NCBI GenBank assembly: GCA_026214975.1
Contig: CM047814.1
Span: 19,863,541 to 19,927,540, forward strand
DNA from: Gentiana macrophylla
Taxonomy: Eukaryota; Streptophyta; Magnoliopsida; Gentianales; Gentianaceae
Direction: 5' to 3'
DNA: 64,000 nucleotides
Shown one piece after another: positions 45,360 to 58,700 of the stretch. Position 1 is the stretch's first letter. The number at the start of each line of letters is the position of its first letter. The notes below the pieces were generated by a model. It made no database searches and was not told where the DNA came from. It was given only the letters and a program-made list of their open reading frames with translations. The translations under genes and the position numbers were made by a program.

Positions 45360-47691
45360 ATGGTATTCCTTATTTGTACTTACAATGGAGAGTCATGTGT
45401 TTTCAAAATCAAAGAATTTGATACTCTACGTAGTATTAAGCTACGTATATGTGAGAGATGGAGATTATTGAGAGAAGATATGATCACTTTGTATTATTCA
45501 TTACCTGAACAAGCAAACTGTTTTCTCTTCAATAATGAAGATGTTGAAATCATGTTGTCCGTGTCTGCTTCGTTTAGTGCATCACGTGTACAGGCATATG
45601 TTGTTTGTAATGCTTCTACTGCGGCTTCTACCGTGGCTTCTACTGTGGCTTCTACTGTGGTTTCTACTAGTATTGAATCAGTTGCATCATCATCTATTAC
45701 TGAATCCGATTATGAGGAGATCAATTTGCTTCCTACGTTTTGTCCTCGGAAGGAGAATATGCAACTGTCTATCAACTGCATAAGTGTGTAGAATGTGTTG
45801 GTCAAAAATTTGTTGGTGGAGCAACAGAATTTAGGAAAGCATTGTGTAAAATGTCTGTTAACAGTGGGTTTGATTTCATATACATTAAGAATGATGATAA
45901 GAGGATTATGGCAGTGTGTGCAAAGAAGGATGAAACAAGCTGTGCTTGGATGGTTAGTGCGAAAAAGGAATTACATACATGTGGTACGTCATCGCGTTAT
46001 TTCAAAGGGCATCGGATGAGTTCAGCTTGGTTTGTGATTTGGTCTGTAATGAAGTTCGCGATGATCCCTCAATAAAGCCTATTGATGTTAAGCGTCGGCT
46101 TTTTTCAAATCATGGTTTGCCTGTTTCATATTACAATTCTTGGACCGGTATCGAAAAAGCGAAGAATGCTCTGTTTGGTGACATGAAAGAATCTTTTAAT
46201 TTTTTAAATTCATATGTGTCAAAGATTCGTGAAACGAACCCCGGTTCTTATGTGGTATTGGAAGTTGATGAGGTTTCAAGTCGTTTTAAGAGGGTGTTTG
46301 TTGCGTTTCATGGCTGCATTGAGGGATTTAAGCATTGCCGGCCAATGCTGTGTTTGGATGGAGCTCATTTGAAAACATAATTTAAAGTTCAGCTTTTGTC
46401 GGCAGTTGCGAAAGATGGTGATCAAGGTACTGTATTCATTCTATGGCTAGAGTTGTGTTGTTGGTTTATTCATTTTTTCTGTTTTTTTGTGTGTTACTTT
46501 CTTCTCTTTATTACTTGACGTGTTGATATGAATCTGTTCTTTTTGTATCAGGCTTGTACCCTCTTTTTTTTGCGGTTGTTGACTCCGAAAATACTGAGAA
46601 CTGGCATGGGTTCTTTAAGAATTTGAAGAACATAGTTGATCCCACTAGGCGAATTACGTTTATTTAGGAAAGAAATCTTTGGTTTAATAGATTCCGGACA
46701 CTATTGTTTTCCTGATTCGGACAATGCTTTTGCATTTTTCATATTAAGTTGAATTTGAAAGACAAATTTAGAGGTTCCAGATTCAAGCAAGGGTTTTAAG
46801 AAGCGTATGGTTTATCTTTTTGATAGCAGTGTGCTTATGCACCAACAGGTTGATCTATATGATAGTTTGATGAGTGTTATGTTACAAGAGGGTAAGACAA
46901 TTGTAGGTGATTTCTTTACCGCCTTACCTGCTGAAAGATGGACGAATGCTCATTTTAAAGGCATGCGATATGGTGAAATGTCTTCAAGTGCAGCAGAATC
47001 ATTTAATTCGTGGGTTGTAAAAGAGAGGCAATTACCCGTATGTAATATGATTGATGCTCTGCGCTTGAAGATTATGAATCAAATTTCTGGTATGTTTCTG
47101 TTTAATGGCTTTTTGTATTAAGTATTTTAAATGCTCTTGTATATTTTTACATAATGAGATCCATTGGATTTATTTGTAGAACGTAGGTCCGCTTGTGCTT
47201 CATGGAATTCTGCAATATGCCCAAGTATAGACAAGATATTAGCAGATTCATTTGCTGCATCTAAGAATTGGATTATCATCAACTCAAGTGGTTATGTATT
47301 TGAAGTGCGTTCAACGCCATCTTGTATGGTTGATCTTGAGAATTTTACTTGTTCTTGTAAGTTTTGGCAATTGAATGGTTACCCCTGTGATCATGCGGTA
47401 GGCTGTATAATGAAAGCTGGTCTCCCCTTGCATGAATTTGTTGATGTTGGATTCCGTTCGAGTTCATATGCTGCTTGTTATGAATCTGCAATCCATCCGT
47501 TGCCGTTGGTTTATGAGCCGTAGGATTCCAATGTTGATGTTTTACCTCCTATTTCAAAGAGGCAACCTGGAAGGCCAAAGAAGAGGCGAATTCCTTCTAG
47601 AGGTGAATCCAAACGGGAAATGATGTGCGGTCGGTGCCATAAGTTGGGGCATCATAATCAGAGGACATGTGTTGCTTCTGTTATGATGTAG
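45360..47691 (+). pseudogene. MULE transposase (MuDR family), frame-broken
   Basis: Starts MVFLICTYNGESCVFKIKEF at 45360, the usual N-terminal domain of plant MULE transposases, with a Ser/Thr/Val-rich linker (STVASTVAST). A frame change near 45775 precedes the MuDR DNA-binding domain (GQKFVGGATEFRKAL, then CAWMVSAKKE). The catalytic core has LDGAHLK (Asp 1), VVDSENTENWHGFF (Asp 2) and AAESFNSW (Glu). Introns: 46427-46551 and 47090-47179. A stop near 46666 and frame changes to 46800 damage the core. The C-terminus has a SWIM zinc finger (CSCKFWQLNGYPCDH) and a knuckle (CGRCHKLGHHNQRTC). It would cut and paste the element. Confidence 0.85.
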
Positions 47692-47699
47692 ATAACATT

Positions 47700-48405
47700 C
47701 ATTAGTATAACTCTGCTATTCTAGACATTTTCATATTTTAGCGTGTGCTTATTATTTTGCAACTTTGTTCTTCTTAATTGAGTGACTTATATGTTGACTC
47801 TTATATTTTACATTGTGGTTCTGTACATCTTGGAGGCCCCAAGTCCCATACAAAGTCTATGAATTATATCTTTGTGTTTTATGTATTTTATTTGAATGTT
47901 CTTTCCTGTTGTGTTTGTAGCATTGTGTGCATTATTGTATTATATGTTATGTACAAAATGAAATGCATGCAAACAATCCAAATTGATGAAAAATTCACCA
48001 AACTTTTGTTGTAATGAACTTTGTTTTGTTTTGAGAGTTGGTTTTATATTGTTACAACACTTTTCATGAGTTTCACTGTCGAAATTCACTAGTGAATATT
48101 AGTGAATTTTTGACAAACAGTGAATTTTAACAATGAATTTCAAAGAAACGAATTTTCACAGTAGCACTGTAGTAACTGAACTTATGAATCAAAATTATAC
48201 ATTTACTAATCTACCAATAGACAAAAAAAAAAGAATACTTAATAATTGAAATAGTTGTCTCCTTGTAATTCAAATCTTGTCCACAGTAATTCAAATCATG
48301 TCATTTTAGGACAGACATAAGAAAATAAGCAATAGGTTTCACTTGGCATACACATTAATAGTGGTGTTTGTGCTCATATGAAGATAAGTTGTGTAGATCC
48401 CTTGG
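47700..48405. other. Spacer between the converging MULE genes
   Basis: No gene. Near 48066-48150 it contains repeats of tcactgtcgaaattcacta, the same phrase that fills the 399-bp MITE at 24.8-25.2 kb. The frame at 47778-48014 is hydrophobic A/T-rich DNA without a family. Confidence 0.6.
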
Positions 48406-51400
48406 CATCTACACATTAACAGGTATGTTTGCCAACATTGCAATGTTCATCTTATTAGATGTAATACTATTTACTAAGAAAGCTTTGAAATCTTGCACTC
48501 CATCGGTGTTCCATTTCTTGTCAATTGGCTGATTAAGTGCAATCTGGTAGATGTCGTACATGACATATATTGTGCAGTCATTCCTGCAAAATTTTGGCAT
48601 TCACATTAAACTTGTCAGCCATTATTTCCATTACATGTATGAATCAAAAAGTCTAATGAATAATACTTACGTATCCGATCCCTGTTGTGGAAGCTTTGCA
48701 ACCTTCTTGATTTTTTTTGGCTTTTAGTTTACCGGATGGACATAAGCATTTCCACAAGTATTTTTGCTGAAAATTAACACATGTTTAACACACTTGATTA
48801 GTATAGAAATTTTTACTGTAATATTAACAACACACATACAAATAATACTTACAATGTCAAGGGCATTTTTCTCAAAGTGGTCAACAGCACCTTTCCGGCT
48901 AGCCAATGAGTTGTATATGTGCCATTCTCCTTCTTCACCCGAAGCAAATGTGAGTAATATCCAATGATATGATTCATTCTTCACACCTGGACAACACAAC
49001 GGAATGAGAATATTTTTGCCTTCTTCCAGATGTGGTTTCATACTATCTACAAAATTATTTGAGTAGTTCCCAGTTGCTTCATATTCTTGCAGTACGCCTG
49101 CAATCCATCACCATTTTTTGTTATGTATTATACACAAATGAAAAATGTATTCACACTGTTTTTTAGTAAATGTTTCAGTGTATATTGCAAGTGAATAGTG
49201 AATACTTATAACGACCATTCAAGAAATTTTGATCTCACCCAAGTTGCTGCTGGCAATATGTGAAATTCCTTTTGGACTTCTTCATTTCTGCTTAGCATTG
49301 TTGCAAATGCATCGATAACCTGTAAATGTACATCTCATTTGTTAGTTGGTTTCTTGGAATGTTGTCATAGAAAAAGTAGTTAGATCGAAATGTTTACCTT
49401 GTCTGCAATGAATGATCCCTCTAGTAATTTCACCATGTCATGGACAGTGATTGTGGTACCACTCTCAATGTCTGACCATACTTCCCCCTGAAAACATGGT
49501 TCACACAATTTTATTATCATATAAACCAAATAAAATGTAATCAGAAATATGTTAACTACTGTTACTTACAATCTTCCATGGTTGTTCAGTGTTGTGTGTA
49601 ACAACTAAAATGCTTCTTCGGTTATTTTCTCCCTACATGTGTAACTTGACTTTCTTCTTTTAAACCGACTTTCACAGTTTTTTCCATCCTTTGCACATCT
49701 TCTATTGCACCTTCATTGGTCAAGTCCAGAATTTCAGTTCTTCTTTTCTTATTTTACGGATATACAAAGTCATCATCCTTTCTTCTTTATTCGTTTCCTT
49801 TCTTTTATTGCTTTTACACGTGAACTTTGCTTCATGATTTTTGTACTTGCTTAGCATCCGTGTTTCCATATTGTCGTGTCACTTTGCATGCACTTCTTTG
49901 CAGATTCTCACTTTTCGTATGAAGAGCATCAATTTTTGTGTGTTGTTCCTTTATTTTGCTCTCATACGATTTTTTTCATTTCTTGAACACATCCAATCTA
50001 TCTCAGAGGTCGACCACGGGGTGAGTTCAATTCGTAAATAGTAGCTTCTTTTGTGCGATTCTCATCCTCAAGATGCTTCACTTTTTCTCGTCGACTTGTG
50101 TTCGATTGTTCGATCTCTTCAATTGCCTTCATCACCACTCTTTTCTCATCTCGTTGTTCAAATTCCTCCAATCTTGATCTCATTTCATTTACATGTTTCA
50201 AGATTGTGATCTTTTATTAAAGCATCAGTAAGTGAGGATAAAAGTCCAGCATTTTCTTTTTTCAGACCATCAACTACACCTTTGTATACCTCCTCCAATT
50301 CACTGAAAATCTTGGATTTCATCTCATTCTCTCTTTCCTCAAATTTTTTTAGTTTGACTCGTAGCTCACTGTTCAGTTCTTCAGTTCTTCTGATTTCTTC
50401 CTTCTGCTTGCTTATCTCATGCTCTTTTCGCTCCAGCTTTCTCAACTTTTTCTTCATCCTCTTAACTTTTTCTTTCAAACGTTCGCTTTGTCGTCCCTTT
50501 CCTACATTCATGAAATGTTGTATGTTATAAAAGTGTATCTAGTAAAACAATTGGCTGGAAAAAATGCATGCGTTTTGCAATTTTTCATGAGATTCACTAA
50601 TGAAGACCAATGAGTGCTTATCAATAGTGGATCTCAACCTACAGTGAAAATTGATAATGAATAAAAAGGTACTGTTGACTAAATGAGATGAATATATGAA
50701 ATGATTTATCGTCACGGGAATTATTACAATGAATTCATGTTATTGTTAGGCAGTGTAATTACCTTAAGTGTGTCTTCAATAGAATCTCTTTCTTTGTTTC
50801 TGAACTCCAACTTGCCTTGGACATTTTGTTCAAATGGATCCTCATCCATGAAATATGCAATTTCTACAGAATGATAGGTGTCATTTTGCTGCTGCTCTTC
50901 CAACTGTGTTATGTGTAGGGAATCCTCTTCAGATGGTTCATCCATGAATTGTGCATTTTTGTCTTGCTCAAGCATTGCCACTGGTTGGAGTTTGATTCTG
51001 AGTTTGAGTTGTTGCATTGGAATGTCATCTTCAAAATCTGAATCGTGTCCAACTGGATTCTTTGTCAAATCCGGTATCAGTTGTAGCTCAGTTGGTGTAG
51101 GCTCCAATTCAGTCCATATGACCTATGTATATATTTTTAAAACAGTGAATTTTGTCAGTGAATGAATGTAAATGTATGGCATGAAATTTTCTTTGGCATA
51201 GGAGATGCAGTTCTTACACTTTGTTTAGGCAAAGCCATGATTGTTGCATTGTTCACAAATTTGTTCAAGGTGCTCAAGTCCCACTTTGTGAACCTTGGAA
51301 TTCCTGAATATTGAATTGAAGTTGCGTCCTCTTGGTTTTGATGCTTTATTGGATCCTCCTCTTTTCTTGGCTTCATTGTTTTATCATGCTCACACATCCA

Positions 51401-52152
51401 ATACTACAATAGAATAAGAAATTGTTAATATGCAATCACATGTAATAAGAAATATTTGGAAAAAACCTAGAATTTCTTACTAAGAGTGAACTAGTGCATC
51501 CAAGCAATCGCATTTGAGGCTTTTTGCTCTTTTTTTTCAAGGCTCAATTAGTGTGTCATAGATGGCGGAAGACCAATCGTAGTGTTTCAATGTGTCCAAG
51601 TCCTCCACATATTTCACATATGTCTATGCAATCGTCATCGGTGTTTGTGAAGAAACATGCTCGAAACATCAAAAGGCATAGGACTCTCACAGTGTCTACC
51701 ACAGCAGTTGTGTCTTCATTGTCCACAAGTTTTACTAACTTTTCCTTCATCATTTTGGCTGTGATGTTTTGGGCATTTGGGAATACTCTATCTGCAAATT
51801 CAGATTTCACCTTCTTCCCGTGGTACTTGTCAACTTTTAAATTGTCATCCATAATTCCAAAAATCAGCTTGATATCAGTCCTACTTATCTGACAGCATTC
51901 TCTTCCAATTTTGATTCCTCTTTTTTCTGGTACGTATGCGGTTATGATGTTGTCCAAAACTTGGTCTTTTCGCCTGTTGGAACATATCCTCTTTTCGTCA
52001 ATAGCTTTGAAGAAGAGCTTAAAAGGAGTTTGCTGCATAATGTTCCTGTGACTTCCTATCAATTTTTCATGTATGCTGTTATATGCATCCAATAGATATG
52101 AGATGTTTTTTCTGTATTGACTGTGCCTGGAAAAAATCAATGCAGACAACAC

Positions 52153-53139
52153 ATTTTTGTGTTAGTGAATTTGTTTGGCATTTGCATCACAGTTTGTGTC
52201 ATCAATATGTTATTCAGATGCATGCACTGCCAATATTCCTTGTAGTGAATATTCTTAGTCAATCAAACTTTCAGGAACATATGTTATAAAATCAGCTAGC
52301 ATGACAATGATAAGCAATCATGTTAAAGCTGAATTGGGCATGACAAGTAATGAATGAATTGAATTTAAAGAGCTTCAGCATGAATGCATGCAAACATTGA
52401 ATAAATGGTAAAGTGAATGAGTTAACATTCAATACTTGCCTCGGTGAATTTTCTTAGTGAATCATGGTTTTACGATGTAAAACACAAAAATTGACAAACA
52501 GGGGTAGGACAACTAGCTACATTAATTTTTAACAAGTGTACCAATCTTCACATAATAAGTGTGATATGGGCAAATACAGTCTCTGCTGGCAAGGTGTTTA
52601 ATGTGTATTACATGAATTATCATTGTAGTGAATATTCTTAATAAATCAAACTTTGAGGAACCTAAATGCTAGAAACTAGTTAAACATGATCATGATAAGC
52701 AATTATGTTAAAGCTAAAGTAGTTAGGGATGACAAGTAAGGAATCAGAGTTTTTGAATTTAATCAACATCAACATGGATGTATGTAAACATTGAATAAAA
52801 TGGTAAAGTGAATTTCCATTAATATTTCTTGACATAGTGAATCAGACTTTTTGTACATATATCTCTGACATGCATAAAACAGTGACTGCATAACAACATC
52901 ACCATGATTGCATGTAAAAAAGTGAATGCATATTATATCAAAGTGAATTCATATTAAAAACATTCATTCATTTTTATAAACATAATTCTTTTGATTTCTC
53001 ACTAAGAAAACAATCGAAGTGATAGATTTATCATCCAAGAGATTCAAGTGAAACATAGCAATGAATGTGAGTACTAAAACTTGTCGCAATAAAATTCCTA
53101 ACAATATCACCATGATTCCTAGTAAAAATTAAATTGTAT
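52153..53139. other. Large A/T-rich ULP intron
   Basis: About 1.1 kb without coding signal between exons 2 and 3. It contains repeated phrases around tagtgaatattctta (about 52240, 52628) and aaagtgaatg, and a diverged internal duplication (52285-52470 versus 52655-52830: catgataagcaat, gacaagtaa, ttgaataaa.tggtaaagtgaat). Confidence 0.55.
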
Positions 53140-53510
53140 ATTATAGTGAATTTCAAAGTAAATGTTCACTAAAAAAACAATCAAAATTGATGTAAATCTC
53201 AACTAGTAAACGAAGTGAAACAGAGCAGTGAATTCTTCGATTTAGTACTTACTTAGTAATTGTTCCATCAGTTTTTTCCTTCGGTGAGAACTTGTTTGTC
53301 GTGATAATGTACCTGTGACAAAAATTCAATGCATATTATAGTGAATTTGAGTTAATGTTCACTAAAAAAACAATCTAAATGCCAGAAATCTCAAATCTCG
53401 ACTAGTAAACGAAGTGAAACAGAGCAGTGAATTCTTCGATTTAGTACTTACTTAGTAATTGTACCATAAGTTTTTTCCTTCGCAGCTGACTTCGATCTTG
53501 TTTTCGCCAT
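53140..53510. repeat. 203-bp tandem duplication covering ULP exons 1 and 2
   Basis: The stretch at 53208-53290 recurs at 53411-53490 (gaagtgaaacagagcagtga; ttagtacttacttagtaatt), with further matches upstream (gttcactaaaaaaacaatc at about 53166 and 53358). Each unit ends in the same splice donor and encodes a related exon end (KEKTYGTITK versus KEKTDGTITK), so exon 2 arose as a copy of exon 1. Confidence 0.85.
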
Positions 53511-53954
53511 TTCGAGAAATTTATTCACTCGTTTTGTTACCTGAACAGATGAAAGGAAGATGCAAAGGTGAATTCGAACCCTAATTTTTTGAAGAAATTG
53601 AAATTTGCAGATTTCAAGCTTATCTGAGATTGTTGATCTTCGAAGTCTGTTCGATTGAGTATAAATGGTTGCAAATTAGGGATAACGATTGCGTAAACCT
53701 GAATTCGCGTCCAATTTTTGTGATGATTTCCGCTCCTGTTTTGGAAATCGCAGAGAAAGTGAGAGCTTCAACTTCCTAGCCCTAATTTTGCGGTAATGGC
53801 GTGAATGGCGTGAACAACGGGATTTGTTTATAATTAGGGTATATTGGCCTTTTTTACTACAATTTTGTCCTTTATGCAACATTTTTTAAAAGTTGTCCTA
53901 TTCTCTAATTTTGTAAATACTTTTGTCCTTGTGTCTCATTACCTCGAAATATAA

Positions 53955-54175
53955 TTAATAAGGGTATTTTAGTGAATGAATAGCTTTTTTGCCCTTTTTT
54001 CCCCAAAATAATTTTCATACGTCCTTATTGCTATTTTTTTTTCTCTTATCCTGTCATTTAATCCCATCATCCCTATTTATAATTTTGACAACTAAATCTT
54101 TTGCTTAAAGCCTCCGGTATCCGAAATCAACTGATCCGACTAATTCGAAGTTTGACCCGAATCGTGCCGGTAGAA
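53955..54175. other. Junction between duplicates A and B
   Basis: Host-like DNA after the MULE's right target duplication. No gene. At 54176 copy B begins with agtactagtcgccct. Sequence near 54075-54105 resembles 11135-11170, upstream of copy A, as expected if the unit boundaries are homologous. Confidence 0.5.
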
Positions 54176-54545
54176 AGTACTAGTCGCCCTTTCTTTCTTC
54201 TTTTTTTCCTCCCTAAAGACAATAATAATAAATACTATAGTAGTGATAATGAGGACATAAAAGTAACAACAATCCATTTGTACTCATGCCAAAAAGACTA
54301 CGGTTGAGGCAAGAGCTATTGATTTTTTTCTTATCCTCTTCTCAATGAAATATCGATTGCAAAGGGTTAATTTAATTCTTATCACTTGTCATATTTTCTT
54401 TAATCAAATCCTTTTAATAACTAAAATTATTTGTAAGAAGATTGATTTAACTATTTACATGACACAAAAACAACAAAACCAAAGTAGGTATGCATTGATA
54501 CAAAAATATGTTCAAGTAGATATATATTCCTTTTTCTCTTAATTA

Positions 54546-55605
54546 TACTTATATATTATTTTCCCATGACATTGGCTAGCTTGGATGATTTGGACTTCTG
54601 ACAAAACACTAAACCGTGTATTTTTGTCTATATATTGAAAAATTCTAACGTGCCCTCGTTACACAATGCTTTCATATACACCATTGATCATTATGAATTT
54701 ACATTATGATTAATTTAGACTTCATCATAATCAACTCGGTCAGATTCTACACAACGATTGCAATTATCGTATCATTATTTTTATCTTTTATATATCTGTA
54801 GCAAAAAATTCACAGGAAAAACAACAGCAAGTCAATTGTATAATACTTAACTTTTTTTTTTTTAGGGAAATTGTTAAAGACTTAGTAAAACTAATTGGTC
54901 TTAGTAAAATGGTAAACACTTGATCCTAACATGGTAGCAGAGCCATATACCATTAGATCAAAGCATGGTTGAAACATTATTTTAAAAAAATAAAAAATAA
55001 AAAATGTGCGGGACAGATTGCTCACATTTGAGGAGGGTGTTGGGACATATTACCCACACTCTTGAATGAAAATTGTGCAAGTGTTGGATAGATTGCTAAC
55101 ACTTGAGTGGGGTGTTGGGACAGATTGTCCACACTCATAATGTGTAAAGAAATAAAAAATAAAAAAAACTCTAGACTGTGAAAAAAGAAATTTGGTTAAT
55201 ACTACTTAACTAAGAAAAAAGAAAAACTATAGACATTAAAAAAAAAATAATAATAATAATAATAATAATTCTTGATTTTAAGAAGAAGAACAGTAATTTC
55301 CGTCCGGAGGCAATAATTTGCGAGACCTCCAGCGTAGTTTTCCTTTCTAGGAAAGTTGTACCCACATTATGTATTGTGTTAATCCACTATTGTGGTTGTA
55401 AATATTGGTAGTGTTATTTCTTTAATTAGTACTATAACAAATAAAAATAAAAAGAACTGTAATTTATTAAAGGCAACTATCAGCGGATAAAAATTACACT
55501 ACCAAAATAAAAATTCTAGACATAAGAAATTAATTAAACTGCAATAAAAAGAAAAATCGCTGAAATAAACAAATGTTGATTTAATGAGATTTGTCTAGAA
55601 GTGCA
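54546..55605. other. Upstream region of PAP copy B
   Basis: Matches 30094-31130. It has an (AAT)n microsatellite at about 55244-55271. No gene; likely the PAP promoter region. The TATA box is at 55616-55623. Confidence 0.6.
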
Positions 55606-55723
55606 TTTCTGTACCTATATATACACATGCCACCCCAATGCACCATGGCAATAATCAATCACTGCATGTATCAAACTTCTAACCCCAAAAAAATAAAAAT
55701 AAAAAAATCCGCAGTTTCATCCC

Positions 55724-58700
55724 ATGAAATTCTCAACATTTTCATGGATTTTGAAATCTTTTTGGGTTTCATGTTGCATTTTTCATTTCTAATTGCTCCG
55801 CTTTGCATGCATCGAAGGCGGTTCTGAATTCAACAGATGAATTCCTTAATCACACAGCCATATCTGAATTTAAAGTTCTTAATCGAAAGCATTTGGATAA
55901 TTGTTCTGATCCGAATCCGTATTTGCAAATTAATTTTGCTACAAAATCAGGGAAGCTTTCGGATGAAGAATATATCACTGTAACCGTTAGTGGAGTCATT
56001 TTACCTGCTAAGAATCATTGGGTTGCCTTGATTTCTCCTGCTTATTCAAAGTAAGACAACGTCCTTACTTATTTTTTTCTCTGTATTTTTTTTTTGGTGC
56101 ATTTCCGTAAACTTTGATTTTGTTGATTTATATCATTTTTTGTTTTTAATGTGGCAGTGTATCAAGATGTCCATTTAATGAAATACAATATTCGCAGACG
56201 GGTGATATAAGCAAACTTCCTCTTCTCTGTCATTATCCAGTTAAGGTTAGTTTGCAAGCAGATATCAATGCACTAAGCTTAATTATATACACACACACTC
56301 TACGCCGTTCCATAGGAAACTATGACAATTCTGGACTTTCGTGAAGAAAAAGAAAATCGGATCTGTCAAATATATGTAGTTACCGGTAGATTATTGATAC
56401 ATTAATGGTGGTAATACACGCTAGAAATATTGCCTAAATAGGATGGCATATCCTGACTGATATAACGATATTCCTGATAGGTAGTTCATTCGCAAGTAAA
56501 AGTTATTTCGCGGCGGAAGGAAAATCCGCCACAAAAACCACTGTTACATGCAGAATTATCTTATAATGGAATAATGTTTTTCATGGTGGTTTTTTAGTCA
56601 ATTACCGGCGGATAAACTGCCACAAAAAGTTCTTGGCAGCGGAACCAAAAACCTTCGGAAAAGCGCCTTAAATTTCTAGCGACAAAGGCACACGTAGCAG
56701 TTTAAGGGCGATCAAACACCGCAAAAAACTTTTAGCAACGGATTAGGAGCTTTGGTGGTGAAAACATCCGCCGCTAAAAAGCATTTTATTTTTTTGTAGT
56801 GTCTGCCAGTCCCATACAATGGTTTAAAATTCAATTCTTTGAGAATTTATGATGTATACATTATTAGACACAATAACGGAGATCTGAAAGTGATTTTTTA
56901 TTCCAAACTTGAATTCATTATTAAGCATAATTAATTGCAGGCGCAATACGTGCATAATGACCCGGACTACATGACATGCAAGAAAACGGAATGCAAAAAA
57001 TACCTTGGAACTACATGTTTAATAAGGACATGCAGTGGGACACTGACATTTCATATAATAAACATAAGAACAGATATCGAATTCGTCCTCTTTGCTGGTG
57101 ACTTTGCAATTCCTTGCATTTTAAGAAGATCCAACACCGCGGGCTTTGCTAATCCCAAAAAGCCTCTCTATGGGCATCTTTCTAGTGTGGATTCCACTGC
57201 TACTTCCGTAAGAAAACCTTTCCATCTTAACTCTATGGTTATGTGGTGTATTGTCTCATCAATAAATCACGTTATGTTACGGCACTTTTATTACATATAT
57301 ATTACTAATCTCAAATCAACATTGGTTTAATCACACAGATGAGGCTAACATGGGTGAGTGGAGATAATCACAACCGTCAATATGTTCAATATGGAGATGG
57401 AAAATCCGTAGCGGCTACATTTTCTACCTTTACTCGAGATAATATGTGTGGTGAGTTTTGACAATTAATAACTTCATTTATTTACAACCATTAATTTGTA
57501 TTGATGCAATAAATTGTTATTCCTGAAAATGGAAGGTGGTGTACCAACTAGCCCGGCCAAAGATTTCGGGTGGCATGATCCTGGCTACATTCATTCTGCA
57601 ACCATGACTGGCCTTCAACCTTCAACCGCATACTTGTACAAGTATGGAAGGTATAACTAATTACATCATCTCTACGAAACCTATAAATTCCTCATTTTCT
57701 GTTACTTGGTTTTTATAGTTTATCTTCTTATTCATTTACCCCGAGAAATAGAATTGATAATGTAGTAATTCAACTGGTTGGAGTGATGAAATCAAATTTA
57801 AAACCCCACCTGCCCGAGGATCGGATAACCTCAGTTTCATCGCCTTTGGTGATATGGGGAAATTTCCTCGTGATCGTTCACTTGAGCACTTCATTCAGGT
57901 AAAAATGCTAAGGCTTATCATTACAGCTCCGCATATATAAATGCCGGTAAAATTGCTAAGATTTTAACTGAACGTACTATGTTGATAAATGTAGCCTGGA
58001 TCGATTTCTGTAATAAACGCTATAGCTAAGGAAGTATCCTCTGGCACTGTGGACTCCATATATCACACCGGAGATATAAGCTATGCCACTGGTTTTCTAG
58101 TTGAATGGGACTTTTCCTTCATCATATCAACCCCTGTGGCCTCTAAGGTTGCTCTACATGACCGCCATTGGGAACCACGAAAGGTATTTTTATGCATATA
58201 TCATCTTCCGCATGTAAATTTCACTACAATAAACGCTCGCTTTGACGGATTAATTGATGGTATCGGGGACTATGCTTAATCAGGATCAGTGTATCCAACC
58301 CTGCACTCGGGTGGGGAATGCGGGATACCTTATGAGACTTATTTTCCTATGCCAACTTCAAAGAAGAGATAAACCGTGGTACTCTATCGAACAAGGTCCT
58401 GTTCATTTCACTATTATTTCAACCGAACATCCATGGTCACCAAATTCGAACAAGTATATCCTTCTCTCCTCTATTTCTCTATCACACATACATATACACA
58501 CACTTATATATATAGTAAATAGAGTCAAAATTGGTTTTGTATGTTTCAAAGCAAGATAACTGGATGATCAAGGACATGAAAGCGGTGGACCGATCTCAGA
58601 ACTCCATGGCTAGTTTTTATGGGTATGTAATCGACCTCTTTTCTTCATTGTCATTTATTTTCTTTTACGCATAAGCATAAAATGACTCGTGTATCAAATT

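Larger units (their letters stand above)
48409..53510 (-). pseudogene. ULP1-like (C48) protease gene captured in the MULE
   Basis: Multi-exon minus-strand gene. Exons by splice signals: 53510-53452 (MAKTRSKSAAKEKTYGTITK), 53312-53253, 52126-51481, 51403-51218, 51123-50763, about 50501-49998 and following, 49490-49400 and 49320-49220 (approximate), 49097-48853, 48767-48669, 48592-48409. Exons 3-4 resemble the DUF1985 region before plant ULP domains (CSNRRKDQVLDNIITAYVPE; YWMCEHDK). Next come an acidic exon and a long Lys/Glu coiled coil (50500-50050). The protease has the catalytic His in SYHWILLTF, Asn instead of the usual Asp in EWHIYNSLASR, Gln in LPQQGSD and Cys in NDCTIYVM. Ulp1 enzymes remove SUMO. 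A stop before LPQQGSD and frameshifts near 51590 and after 50000 suggest decay or sequence error. Confidence 0.75.
44609..53954. mobile_element. Kaonashi-like MULE carrying transposase and a ULP gene
   Basis: The element spans about 44618-53945 between gaaatataa (44609-44617) and gaaatataa (53946-53954), a 9-bp duplication. Left end agaaaattagggattaggac; right end, reversed, gaggtaatgagacacaaggac. The inverted similarity between them is weak (aggac core), as in MULEs with poor terminal repeats. A plus-strand MuDR-type transposase (45360-47691) and a minus-strand Ulp1-like gene (53510-48409) converge. MULEs that carry ULP1-like proteases are known in plants as the Kaonashi group. It lies at the right edge of duplicate A; copy B leaves the window before the matching position. 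Confidence 0.85.
12354..54175 (+). repeat. Duplicate segment, copy A (interrupted)
   Basis: Host sequence of about 10 kb nearly identical to 54176-64000. Matching blocks: 13376-13595 with 54191-54425; 28654-28774 with 54426-54545; 30094-35138 with 54546-59622; 40140-44617 with about 59627-64000. Between these blocks copy A holds insertions that copy B lacks. The last part (53955-54175) follows the MULE and runs directly into copy B. The true right limit of the repeat unit is not visible because copy B leaves the window. Confidence 0.9.
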
